A DNA stretch of 64,000 nt from Phoronis australis (lineage: Eukaryota > Phoronida > Phoronidae), in assembly GCA_002633005.1 (NCBI GenBank), contig NMRA01000135.1:247115-311114 (forward strand), read 5' to 3'. The translations under genes and the position numbers were made by a program. This document shows, in pieces, positions 48,401 through 58,735 of this stretch (position 1 is the first letter of the stretch; each line of letters opens with the position of its first letter). Under the pieces are notes generated by a model. It had not been told where the DNA came from and made no database searches. It was given only the letters and a program-made list of their open reading frames with translations.

Positions 48401-51400
48401 TACTGCTCGCCACTTCGACGTCTCCAAGAAGGCACAGCACCTCTCCTTATTTAGTATGGCATGACATTGACGCAGCACATTCCTCATGTGGAAAATGTGA
48501 CTTCAAGCAACTGAGTGTGAGCGCATGGGCGCATTTATCATCAATGGGAGGAACTCTGTGGTATCCACAGTTTTTCCTTTGTACGTATTTAAAAATGGTG
48601 AATTTTGTGCTTTTTCGGGAAATTTCCTCACAGGGGAAAGTGAATTACTCTGTACTAGACGTTGCGAAATGGTACTTTCGTCAGGAACTGTTTAAAAGAT
48701 ATTTTTCACAAGCTTTCTCATTCCATGCCTCTTTAGCTTAGATATGGATATTTTTCTAATAGATACAGTATCCAAACTTAAATTAGTCAGCAATCTTAAA
48801 TTTTAATCACTTAACAGCCTCTTTGATATAGCCTTTCTATATTTTTTGTGTTTATGTGTGTTTGTCTGTGTATTTGTAACTAGATCGTTTAACATCCTAT
48901 GTATTATGATATTATTATACAATAGAAATTGTCTCTTGTAATTTTGATGTCTTTCGGTAATCATACTTTTTATATTTATTGTTATCATGATTGTTAATCT
49001 GTCTTTATATATCTTCGATTTACGTGAAGATTAAACATTCTAGTAAAAAGTGCTATTACTGTTTGAAGTCAATTGTTATGTCATCCATCCCATGAGCGTA
49101 GTTCACCGTTTTAACACGAGATTTGGGCAATTATATAACTGGGTGTTCCATCGAGACAGGAACCCCGGTGTAAAACATATATCGAAAACAGACTCCCGCA
49201 CCTTCAAAGCAGCTAATCAGACCGATAAACACGAACCCTGACCTTCAAAACAGAAACCCAGGAGATCAGACAGAACACCGGGGGACCAAATCACCACCGT
49301 GACTCCCGCACTTTTTGTCAAACATTGTTTGATGAAAAATAAATCTTCCTACTTTAAATAGTTGTTGTGAGAATTTTAGACAAATTTGGCGTCTCATGTT
49401 GTTCTGCTGCTAAAGTTATGGTGCGATCTTTTGCGGCGGCTTTCGGCGCCATGAAATATTGCACCACCTAATTCTTTTCTCCCCAATTCTTCAATCAACT
49501 CTTCTTCTTCTACGAGGACAGGTTGCGTACATGTCACAACAATCAATTAACAATGACACTCGAAGGTCGAAATAACATTTTTGTTTTTCATGGTTGAAAA
49601 TATTTTTGGAGAAACTATTGCATAATCTGAAATTATCTAGATATTCACCGAGATAACAACGTGTTGAGAGTATAGGTCATTTTGAAATTCGCCCACAGAC
49701 AAGTTGCACGAGTTTTATCGATAAAAATCAATTGCAGAAAACAATTGGAAAGTAATGGAAGATGCTTTAACTTAAAGTTTGAGGGTATTGACAACGGTCT
49801 CAGGAAATTTGAAAATGGTCAGGGTTCGTGTTTTTCGGGCTGATTAGCCGTTTTGAAGGTGCGGGAGTCTGTTTTCGAACCGAGATATCTGTTTTACTCC
49901 TGTTTTGATGGAACACCCTGTATAATCAGCAATACTATATCTAGTACTATATATCTAGTAATATATCTAGTAATACTATATCTAGTACAAAGTGCAACGC
50001 TCTAAGGGACGATGACGGTACCCCACGAGACTAATTACTCAATTATGCTGAGCAATTTGAGCACGTGCCTGCGACAACATTTAAAATTGTAGCTTTGTGG
50101 ATGCCAATTAAAAATCAGTTGGAAGACGATGTGGGCGCATCATATTTTTAATTTGCGTTAACATCTAGAGGTTGTTTTCCACTTGACTGACAGGCCGGGG
50201 ATTTAATAACTTTGTAATAAGTCATAAACATAGGACTGTGCTGTAAGTCAGCGTGTTGGTATGATAGGAGTAAGAATCATTGGTCTCTTACGCGCGCACG
50301 TTGCAAAAAGGACTGGTTTCGAGCGCCGGTCGCGTCAGAGATCTTTTCAGACCAGGACACGGAAACTTTTCACTGTATCACTGTAGGTCATGCGATGTGA
50401 CCAACATATGGCGAGACTAAAAAAATTACTTTAGTATGCCAATGCCCTGTGCAATATACCGTACTAATAGAACTTGTTAGGCAGTGGGATCAAAGTGAAC
50501 ATACATCACAATGTTATCCACAAAAATGTTAATTTAAGTGCTTTACCTATTAAGATGTACCCCAATGCTAGCCACCAGTCCAATCGTTTCTGATGCCGTT
50601 GGCCGAGATAACCGCCTACAAACGACCCACACAATAGTCCTATACTGCGTCCCATGACGCAGCGGGATATCTCTTCATAATCGACGCGTAAAAGTTCCTT
50701 CAAATCGATCAGAGTAGGCGCTAGAATAGCGGTATAAAATCCCTGAAAAATAGTTCGTAACTTGAAGTTTCTATTTGGAAAATATATTTGAGGAGTTATT
50801 TGAACTTATTAACTGGTGACTGTTTCATTAAAAATGACGTAAGATTGAAATTTGTTCTTACGCTCCATACAACTATTTCTGAAAAATAATTAAATTTGAC
50901 TTGAGCAAACGTGAAAAGTCTCTGAAAATACAAACATAACCACTAGTTAATGAGATATTTTCGATAAATTATTTGCACACCTGTCTTTTAAGTCCTCAAG
51001 TCACTTTCATGAAACAGACCACGCCCCCTGGTGTCGGAGACCTGCTTATTGTAACTACTGCTTCTTAATTATCAAACGGAAAACGTTGAATGATGGATGT
51101 TTTGGTGTAATTTTGTCAGTTAATTGAGAATAGACGGCATTATAAAATCAAATGCTAATAACAGAGTTTTAATTCCCATTTTCCTTCTTACAGCAAGCGC
51201 ATGTTCAAGTAAATGCAGTTAAGTTAAACATTACAAGGTGATCAAAAAGCGCCCTATTTCATATTTTTATAATATATCATTTATATTATGTATTAAGTAT
51301 CCATATTTTCCATTGGTATAAACAATACGCCTGGGAGACTTTTCTGACACTAAAATGAATGACATTGGACTGTACACTAAGCAGCAGCAGATAAAAATTG

Positions 51401-52890
51401 CTGGAGTCTATTTTTCAAAAAAAAAAAATCGGTGCTTCTGAAACAAAAAACAATGCGAGTGATACTTGGGGAGAAACAATGTACCTAATAGAAGACAGTG
51501 GAATTTTTCAGGAGGCTGACAGTGTAGCAAATACCACTAAGGTAGACCTCTTTCAGCCAGGACTCCTTTGCAGGGCTTGAAGAATTCCTAAAGAAAATCA
51601 AATCGACTTCTCTCACAAGAATTTAGCATCCTGAGGTCATCAGTTACATGTGTACTCCAAACAGACCTTCATCAGTTTTTTTAACAAAATACAGAGGCAG
51701 ATTGGTTGCAGCAACGCAGAACAGTTAGTGTTTGTTCGGGATATCATTCAAACTATTGAAATCGACATTGGTTTGTTGTCATGTGACGAGGAACGCGTCA
51801 ACGACATTTATTACCTAACGAAAGAGTTATGACTGAAAGAGGTCGACCCCTGTTACAAGTAGTCAGAATACTGCTATGTGAAATTTGTCAAAAAAACGAT
51901 GCCTTGACTGAAATTGAAGCGGTTGGGCGCATTTTTTTAGTTAATGAGGGCTGGTTTCGAAATGATTCGGGCTTCAGACCAGAGTTAATTGCGAGTCTTA
52001 TACCAAACAGTCGTTATTGTCATGCGGATTTAGTAGCGATACTTGCACAATGTATGGTTCACAAGGTGAGATTTCACCTTTCCCGCACCTTTCAATCTGC
52101 CGTAATCTCGCCTTCTGTCGAAATAAAAAACTTTGAATTACGCTGCTTACTACTAGAAAACTTCGGCTCTACTTAATCCTTATTTAGATGATTTATGGAC
52201 TTGGAAAGAAGTGGCGGTTCATTATTGCTTGAGACGATGGTCAACATGAAGTAACCCGCCGGTACCACAGGCGTCCTCACCTTCTGATCGTCCCCAATAC
52301 ACTACATGTAATACTAGTGTAGTATTACATGTAGTGTATTGGAGACGATCAGAAGCTGAGGACGCCTGTGGTCGGTACAAATGAAGCCAACTTGTTGAGT
52401 CCGGTCCTGTTCAATAAGGAACTGTCAGACCAGAAACGACATGTGAACTGAGCAAAGAAACAGGCTGAGATTAAAATTAACGTGGAAAATGGTCCAATAT
52501 TAAAAGTGTTGTGAAGGAAGGCGGGCTTACTAATAGCACTCTTTAGGGTAGGTCGTGATCATCCGTCAGTTCCAAAGGGCGAGCAACATGATACGTTTAC
52601 ATGGGTGGTCTTTATCGCTGTCAATTTGGGTTCATTCTTTTCACAAAAGAACATTATAACATTTATTTGACTAAATTGATGAACTTGGAAACGCACAGTA
52701 TGGTAACACTCGTTATATTACATACAATACCGAAGCCTCCCGCAGTGAGCGCTGCCGTCTTCAGCACTCTGTAAACGAACCACCGACTGTCCAGACTCGG
52801 TGTATCCGTTTCCTGACTTTCCTCAGCATCCTGCACGCTCGGTTTCTTCGGAAGTAATGACTGTTTTTCACTCGCCGCTTCACTGCTCAT
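44503..52890 (-). CDS. MFSD4/NaGLT1-type major facilitator transporter, 4 exons
   Basis: Exons 52726-52890, 50547-50742, 47371-47472 and 44503-45491 splice in phase to 1452 nt (483 residues), the usual length of sodium-dependent glucose transporter 1 (MFSD4B) and its relatives. The cytosolic N-terminus contains KQSLLPKK. TM1 runs across the first junction into YTAILAPTLIDL. RSIGLLCGSFVGGYL, LGLSQAAMST, ISMWQTK and HLAYSVGQLVAPLVA match the family layout; a long extracellular loop (NSTNEF... NSTFRT) with N-glycosylation sites follows TM7, and 12 helices are expected. Known members move sugars or are orphan; the substrate here is inferred by family only. A likely poly(A) signal is AATAAA (complement of 44332-44337). 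Introns contain a foldback element, a 778-bp inverted-repeat element, a hairpin and pseudogene-like sequence. Confidence 0.92.
46633..46856. mobile_element. Foldback/MITE-like element, 224 bp
   Basis: Ends are inverted copies of CAGGGGTACCGTAGAAT. The interior is itself palindromic, built from repeats like CATACGAAC and AATCACGCATACGAAC. Lies in intron 3 of the MFSD4-like gene. Confidence 0.85.
47146..47290. repeat. Dispersed repeat pair, copy 2
   Basis: CACGAAAACGCAAGATCACG ... TTTTTGCGTCTACGCAACTC, matching 11765-11935. In intron 3 of the MFSD4-like gene. Confidence 0.65.
47371..47472 (-). CDS. MFSD4-like exon 3
   Basis: Acceptor gttttgcag, donor GTACGT, 102 nt. Encodes PPKYLELLAVFYFILGLSQAAMST, TM4 of the family. 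Confidence 0.9.
48217..48745 (+). repeat. Dispersed non-coding repeat, copy C
   Basis: Begins AGAGTCCTGGAACACGATAA like copy B and ends near TTCCATGCCTCTTTAGC like copy A. In intron 2 of the MFSD4-like gene. Confidence 0.78.
49141..49918. mobile_element. Non-autonomous DNA transposon, 778 bp, ~105-bp terminal inverted repeats
   Basis: Both ends begin GGGTGTTCCATC and share CGAAAACAGACTCCCGCACC and AAACACGAACCCTGACC in inverted order. No transposase frame is present. Located in intron 2 of the MFSD4-like gene. Confidence 0.88.
49926..49990. repeat. AT-rich repeat of TATATCTAGTA units
   Basis: Five to six imperfect copies of ATATCTAGTA, each carrying CTAG. Confidence 0.75.
50547..50742 (-). 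CDS. MFSD4-like exon 2
   Basis: Acceptor atttttcag, donor GTAAAG, phase 1. Completes TM1 (GFYTAILAPTLIDL) and encodes TM2 with RSIGLLCGSFVGGYLG and the basic loop GQRHQKR. Confidence 0.93.
51355..52170 (+). pseudogene. Frameshifted coding remnant of an unrecognised protein
   Basis: Segments in different frames read like one protein: MNDIGLYTKQQQIKIAGV, then after an A-run SETKNNASDTWGETMYLIED, then GLEEFLKKIKSTSL, then SKQTFISFFNKIQRQIGCSN and VFVRDIIQTIEIDIGLLSCD, then CEICQKNDALTEIEAVGRIF and FRPELIASLIPNSRYCHADL. At least three frame changes and one stop separate them. It lies antisense in intron 1 of the MFSD4-like gene, which suits a decayed retrocopy or part of a mobile element. I do not recognise the parent. 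Confidence 0.45.
52264..52372. repeat. 109-nt near-perfect hairpin
   Basis: Two 53-nt arms around the 3-nt loop GTG, with only about two mismatches. The outer end (CCACAGGCGTCCTCAG) also occurs at 34662, so it is probably a transposon-derived palindrome. It sits in intron 1 of the MFSD4-like gene. Confidence 0.92.
52726..52890 (-). CDS. MFSD4-like exon 1
   Basis: ATG at 52890; 55 codons; donor GTATGT in phase 0. Acidic/Ser-rich cytosolic tail with SLLPKK, then the first half of TM1 (TAALTAGGFGI). Confidence 0.88.
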
Positions 52891-54507
52891 GATAGTAGCT
52901 CTCAGACTGTCTGTGGACGAGTATTTGAGTTCTAAGATGTGACGTCACGGTGAATATAACGTTGTTGAGCACTACCCGCATACAAGCATTAAGTTTTCTG
53001 TTTTGATCCAGGTCTCCGTCATGTGACTTTTACCATCGTGAACCCTAGATAAGAATTGTCTCAAAGGGCTGTGTCTCTCGGTGAGGATAAAGCATTATAT
53101 TTATTCAGTTTATCTGCACCTAATTGATAAAATTTACTGTATAATTGCTACTTGTGAACATTTCTTTAAAATTCAAACGCTAATTACAAAATTGGGAATC
53201 TTTGTGTGCACGAACAAGAATTGTGTGTATACATTTTTATGGCTCGTAGCATAACGTTGTTCTTACGTGGACAAAAGTTCAGAGGGAGGGAGGGAGNNNN
53301 NNNNNNNNNNNNNNNNNNNNGGGGGAGGGAGGGAGGGAGGGAGCGAGATTACTTTCCATGGTCATATCAGTTCCGGACATAGAACTTATTTTACTGGAAG
53401 TATATACTAAATAGCAAATTAAACAGGTTTCCGTTATGCCTTTTCCAATTTTGTTCCAACCTCAGCCTGGTGGCGACCAAAACAGTTTGGGTACTTAAAC
53501 GTTAGTTCCCGGTATTTTGCATTGAAATGTTAAGTACTTGCAGCCATACGCAAATAATTTTTCAAATTGAATTGTTTCCCGTTTTCTGCAAATGCTTTTC
53601 TTATATATCGGAACCGTGTTAAGCCGGCTACTAGTGCCAGCCATAACGTGATATTGGTACTTTGGAACCATCGGCCGATAACAGAAAATCTATAACTTTC
53701 GTGATAAACTCTGAAAAAGTCAGATGCAGTCAAATTGGAGTTAGTTTTCCCACCATCATTTGTGTGAGTGAAATAGCTTACCGTACCTCCGTGCAGCTAG
53801 TCACCAAGCAAAGGCTGAGACCACAATGCTCAATTACTCTCTGTCACAGCGCCACCTATATGTGGTCCTGTGAAATGTAGACAGATAACCAATTTATTCG
53901 CTCTACTGTCCGATAGGTCTAAAATACGGTTGCACCAAACCAGCAATGAATAGGCATACACACAGATAATCCGGTAATTGTTGATAATCTGACAAAATCG
54001 TTCTGAGTCCATAGCAACGTTCCACAATGAGCTTATACTCGATTATCGGCCATGCCTTGAAACTTTGCTATTCGTAAGAGTCACAAAACCGGCTTTTAAG
54101 AGAAAGTAGCTATCCGACGTCAGGATGTGCACGAGTCATATTGCAGCAAAAAATAAGCACTAAATAGACGACTAGGCGACTTTTTTGAAAATACGGTAAC
54201 CTACTATATGCTGACGATTTAGTACTTTTCTGGTACTGAGTAAAAGACCTCCAAAGAAATTAGATAATCTCCATCAATGTATCAGAATCGTAGTTCTTGG
54301 ATTTTTTAAACAACAGTGCATGGAAATTGATCAGCAGCAATGGCTTGATCTCTTAAATAAATAGCATAAATTCGAAACGCATGGGAAAATTAAATCACAT
54401 AGTTCAAAGATTACTTCGATATGATTGATAGTAATGTAATTAGAACGCAAATGACCAGACTGAGATGATCGACATCTAATTTGTAGATTGAAAAGGTAGG
54501 CACTGCA
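52891..54507. other. No gene seen; upstream of the MFSD4-like gene
   Basis: Contains the gapped GGGA repeat; the promoter of the transporter should lie near 52.9-53.2 kb but no core element is obvious. Confidence 0.5.
53280..53344 (+). repeat. (GGGA)n microsatellite with a 24-N gap
   Basis: GGGAGGGAGGGAG on both sides of 53297-53320. Confidence 0.95.
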
Positions 54508-54741
54508 ACGTGGCAAGGTTGGAGACGTTGTGTACATTCTGTGCAAGATCAAGTATTGAAAATGAATACCCCTGACTTTTGTATAGAATGTCCTTACTAT
54601 GATGACTTGTGGAGCAGATTTCTTCCTGCAAAACTATACAACCCTCCTACTTATGATAAATTCTTGAAAATGCTGTTATTTCTAAACTGGTCATCTTGTA
54701 AGTTTATGTATCATGCATTTAAACGCAGGTCAGAAAATTGA
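54508..54741 (+). pseudogene. LINE C-terminal fragment (zf-RVT-like), frameshifted
   Basis: RLCTFCARSSIENEY in one frame is followed by a shift into FCIECPYYDDLWSRFLPAKLY and CKFMYHAFKRR. These match the terminal zinc-knuckle and tail of LINE reverse transcriptases. No upstream part is recognisable. It directly precedes the 29-bp tandem array. Confidence 0.7.
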
Positions 54742-54757
54742 CACCGCTTCATCTGTT

Positions 54758-54912
54758 TGCCACGTGATTGTAACTGTAACAAGGGGTACCACGTGATTGT
54801 AACTGTAACAAGGGGTACCACGTGATTGTAACTGTAACAAGGGGTACCACGTGATTGTAACTGTAACAAGGGGTACCACGTGATTGTAACTGTAACAAGG
54901 GGTGCCACGTCC
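54758..54912 (+). repeat. 29-bp tandem repeat, 5 units plus a partial
   Basis: CACGTG recurs at 54761, 54790, 54819, 54848 and 54877 with exact 29-bp spacing; a sixth position at 54906 reads CACGTC. Each unit also contains TGTAACTGTAACAAGGGG. Units are virtually identical, which suggests recent expansion. Confidence 0.95.
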
Positions 54913-55300
54913 ACAGCTGCCTGGACTTTTTGTCTCCTTTTGTCGACTTTTTGTTTTGTTTTGTTTCTCTGAGGCCGACCACTTCGCCAAATGGGGGGGC
55001 TCCTTCGAGCCCCCCGTGGGTGTCTGCATGTATAGGGAGTACTTATCAAGTTTTAGTTGATAAATTTCAAGATTGTCGCAGTGTTGCATTAACACGTGGC
55101 AAAACGAAGATTGGCTGAAATCATTAAAAAATGGTTGAGTATCCTTTTAAAGAACGCGTTTATGACGCGCTTACTAAACATTTTTCACTGAAATCCTATG
55201 CTGACCGCTTTGAGATTCTCTAATTACTTCTGCAAGCTACGCGACAATCAGTCAAGAGACGGTTCGCTCAATGAAACTCAATTATACACACGAGAGTGCA

Positions 55301-55308
55301 TATAAAAG
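55301..55308 (+). promoter_or_regulatory. TATA box of the GPCR gene
   Basis: TATAAAAG, 60-67 bp before the GPCR start codon, would place transcription start about 35-40 bp upstream of the ATG with a short 5' leader. Confidence 0.6.
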
Positions 55309-55367
55309 CAAGTGCATAACGAATTATTGCATGAGGATTTCAAATCGGTGGTAAAGGTGCCTGAGCT

Positions 55368-56339
55368 ATGTACAACTTCACTAACGTGTCGCCACCATGG
55401 TACGAGCAGGTTTCAATACCGGAAGTAGTATTGTATGCCCACCTGTTATTTGGCTACCACATCTGCATAGTACTGTTTTGCGGAAACGCCTTGGTCTGCT
55501 GGTCGTTTATACAACTACGCCATGAAAATATAACTATCATAATGGTTGGCTTGGCTGTCTCGAACATCATGACTAGTCTCGCTGTGCCTTTGGGAATGCT
55601 GGGAAAATTCATCGTCCCACTATTCTGGAGAAGTTTGCCAATGGAAGTGTTGATGCGCCGAGAGTTATGCTGGGTTACAGTTGCACTCATTATTTATCCT
55701 GCAACAGTGTCAAACGTGCTGGTTTCTATTTTGTCGATAGACAGATTCATTTCCATACGCTTCCCATTCCGTCATTGTGCGATCATGACGCCTCGTACCT
55801 ATAAGTGGTTAGTCGTCTTTGCCTTCCTTTATGTCTTTGTCAACAGTTTGACGCTGATATCTACGATTGATTACGACTTCGATACTGCGCGTACTTTATG
55901 TGCCTTTGAAAATATTTTTTCCTCCACTGAATCCATGTGCATATTTTGTGCTACAACGATGCATATTCCTGGAGCAGTCATTGTGACAACTCACGGTTAT
56001 ACCGCCATCAAGGCTTTCCAGCAGCGTAGACGGATTTATAGTAACACCCCAAGTGAATTGAGAGAAAGGTCACAGTTCTTAATCACAAAGAATATGTTAA
56101 AGTTTGTCGTTCTTTATTGTGTCTGCCTGCTGCCAGGTTATGCTGCCAAACTTTTGACGACGTTTAGTTCAAGCGAGAAGGTGGAACGTTGGGAAATCAC
56201 TTCACTAAAGCGCCTAGCCAATCAGTTGATGCTGTTCAACGGCCTGTTAAACCCTATATTTTATGCCCAGGCTGTCCCGAGCTACAAAACCAAATTATAC
56301 AAATTGATCCGTTCGATATTTTCTTGCGGAAAGCAGTAG
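55368..56339 (+). CDS. Intronless class A (rhodopsin-like) GPCR, orphan
   Basis: A 323-residue open frame with seven hydrophobic segments: about 21-45, 56-80, 100-124, 145-166, 190-212, 241-262 and 281-303. Family marks are GN in TM1 (Asn40), Cys101 at the start of TM3 pairing with Cys178 in loop 2, DRF (125-127) in place of DRY, and NPIFY (295-299) in TM7. N-glycosylation sites lie at Asn3 and Asn6. Two core positions are unusual: the TM2 Asp is Asn66 (LAVSN), and the TM6 CWxP motif reads CLLP (253-256). A Cys near the end (SIFSCGK) could be palmitoylated. The short tail and intronless form are common in expanded invertebrate receptor families. The ligand is unknown. A TATA box lies 67 bp upstream of the ATG. 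Confidence 0.95.
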   Translation: MYNFTNVSPPWYEQVSIPEVVLYAHLLFGYHICIVLFCGNALVCWSFIQLRHENITIIMVGLAVSNIMTSLAVPLGMLGKFIVPLFWRSLPMEVLMRRELCWVTVALIIYPATVSNVLVSILSIDRFISIRFPFRHCAIMTPRTYKWLVVFAFLYVFVNSLTLISTIDYDFDTARTLCAFENIFSSTESMCIFCATTMHIPGAVIVTTHGYTAIKAFQQRRRIYSNTPSELRERSQFLITKNMLKFVVLYCVCLLPGYAAKLLTTFSSSEKVERWEITSLKRLANQLMLFNGLLNPIFYAQAVPSYKTKLYKLIRSIFSCGKQ

Positions 56340-56587
56340 AAACGGCAAAAAGTAACAAGTCCTATAGGATGATGACCAAAAACCCAGTGAGGTAAAACGG
56401 TTACCACCTCGCTGAAGCGATTATCAGGACTCCGCTTGTGGCGGTTGTCCACTGAATATGTTGCAATCCTAAATCAAAGTCACGAAACCTATTCATATGT
56501 TCATTTTTAGTTCGTCGGTATTGCACGTAATTAATTACCAACACTACACACTTACGGTTGACTTTTCAATGTTTCACTACTTTGTAT

Positions 56588-56975
56588 AGTCTGTTCCCAA
56601 ATAAAATGGGCACAGATGTATTTTGTATTCTAGTGTTTGCCAAAATAAAATGGGCACAAATGTATTTGTATTCTAGTCTTTGTCCAAACAAAAGGGGCAC
56701 AAATTTATTTTGTATTATAGTCTTTGCCTAAATAAAATGGGCACACATTTATTTTGTATTATAGTCTTTTCCCTAAATAAAATGGGCACACATTTATTTT
56801 GTATTATAGTCTTTGCCTAAATAAAATGGGCACACATTTATTTTGTATTATAGTCTTTGCCTAAATAAAAGGGGCACACATTTATTTTGTATTATAGTCT
56901 TTTCCCTAAATAAAATGGGCACACATTTATTTTGTATTATAGTCTTTGCCCAAATAAAAAGGGCACAAATGTAGG
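56588..56975 (+). repeat. Tandem array of ~44-46 bp units with AATAAA
   Basis: About nine units of the form TTGCCTAAATAAAATGGGCA followed by an ATTTATTTTGTATTATAGTC-type half. Central units are nearly identical; end units diverge. It starts about 250 bp after the GPCR stop, and nearly every unit contains AATAAA, so it may supply the 3'-end signal of that transcript. Confidence 0.9.
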
Positions 56976-57733
56976 CTTCGCCAAATCATTTTTCTGTTAC
57001 AATCCTTTTGAAACAAAACAGATTAATTTCGTTGTGCGATGTCAGTTTTAATTTTCTTACTTCGACGTATTAAGTAATATCATTAACGTTTTTCCTGCAT
57101 TTTGAGAGCCTCGAATTTTAGCGTCTTGGCTTGTACACAAAAAGTTACATCGTTATTTTTTCGTTGTGTCCTATTTTGAATCCCATCGTGTTTTCTATGA
57201 AATATAAAAATTAGGGGCGCCGACTTAGTTTTTGAGATATTTCAACTAAACGACAACACATAAGAATGACTCTGCAAAACTTACCTTCTCAAAAGCGTCC
57301 CCATTTCACGAACACAATTACCCCGCTGCATTTCACTAGATGGCGATTATACTATGATGCTGGTATTGCAAAATAAGCTCTGAATAAGAATAATCTAAGA
57401 CAAGAATGTCTTATTTAACAAATTCAAAATTGATGTTTGCACACCTTCGTAACGTAAACGAGTAATTGTGGTAAGTTTTTCGCCGTGTACGTTGGTTATA
57501 TATATTTGTAAATGACATCTGGGTAGAGTCTCGCGGCGAGAAAAACTTAGCGAAAGTTATGTGCTCTCGTTTAAAGCAAGCCGCTGTATCTCGACGTAGT
57601 CTCACGAAGTCTTGCATTTCTAGAGAGGTCCTAGCGTTATTGAACTATGTCTAGTTCTTCAGGGCCACGGAATCAGTGCCAACATGAATGTAGTTGTCGT
57701 GTAGTTGGCTCACCTTTCTAAAGCACCTCAAGT

Positions 57734-57890
57734 CTCATTAATATACAAATGTTCATTAGTTACACATTCGCGCAACAGTAGCGTGCAGGAGAGCAAGTCG
57801 TCAACTTCATTAATATACAAATGTTCATTAGTTACACATTCGCGCAACAGTAGCGTGCAGGTCGTGCAAGTCGTCAACTTCATTAATTTA
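57734..57890 (+). repeat. ~72-bp tandem duplication plus a partial third copy
   Basis: CATTAATATACAAATGTTCA begins at 57736 and 57808; a truncated third copy starts at 57881. Confidence 0.92.
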
Positions 57891-58599
57891 CGTATTTGGT
57901 GCCGTAATGCATATTATTTGCCATGTCCAAACCCGAAAAAACAATTTTTCTCAAGGTATTAATTGATTGCCTATAAATGGCGGGTGACCATAAAATCAGG
58001 AGCAAATATTTTGCCAAGAGGTGGGGGGGGGNCGTCCAGGTCAGTATTTATTTCTCGACTTTCCTTTAACTTTTTGTTATTGTTAAGTTCGACAATTTAT
58101 GATAGACTCAGGGTTGAAGTTAACTCCCAAAAAGGTGATAGTGTGACATTAGCCTAGAAAGATTAATATGTTAGCAAAGACGAGAATTTTGACAATCCAA
58201 CATGCTATTTGCCCTTCCTACACAGACTAAGGCCTGAGAATTTATGGAGTTGGTTTTGAAGGTGAAGATACTTTTTCAAAGACTCGTTTGAGCGGTTTAG
58301 ACAGAGTACTGCGTCATGCGCATCGATTGCAAAATGTTTAAGAATTTTGTTATCAATTTTGATACCCTTAAGGTTATCATTCTTAAAAACACGACAGACG
58401 TGATGAAATGAATATTTATAATGTCGCCAAAGTAGATCATCCTGCCGTCAACCACGGCTTCTAGGAAAACAAGCTGGGGGGAATCTATGTTGAATAACAC
58501 TTAGACGAGCTAGCGCTGTTATTCAGCCGATGGGCTCATTGGATTAGACAATGACCGAAATTGAAAAGCGATAAAATGTTGTAATATTCCAGTACATAC

Positions 58600-58735
58600 C
58601 ATCAAGAGCTTTTGAAAATCTACCAAAATCAACAGAGCTGTCCCTGTTGTGCCTACGATTATCAATAGTTCTGGTTGATTGTAACAAGGGCCGGAGGCCT
58701 AGTTATTGAATAAATATATGTAATAGTTCTGGTGT
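58600..58735 (+). mobile_element. Possible LINE 3' tail
   Basis: TGTAACAAGGGCCGGAGGCC followed by an AT-rich end containing GAATAAATATATG resembles a CR1-type tail; weak evidence without a coding part. Confidence 0.3.

Noticed and set aside
50255-50345. tRNA-like sequence on the plus strand
   Set aside because: B-box-like GGTTTCGAGCGCC but poor stems; not supported as a gene.
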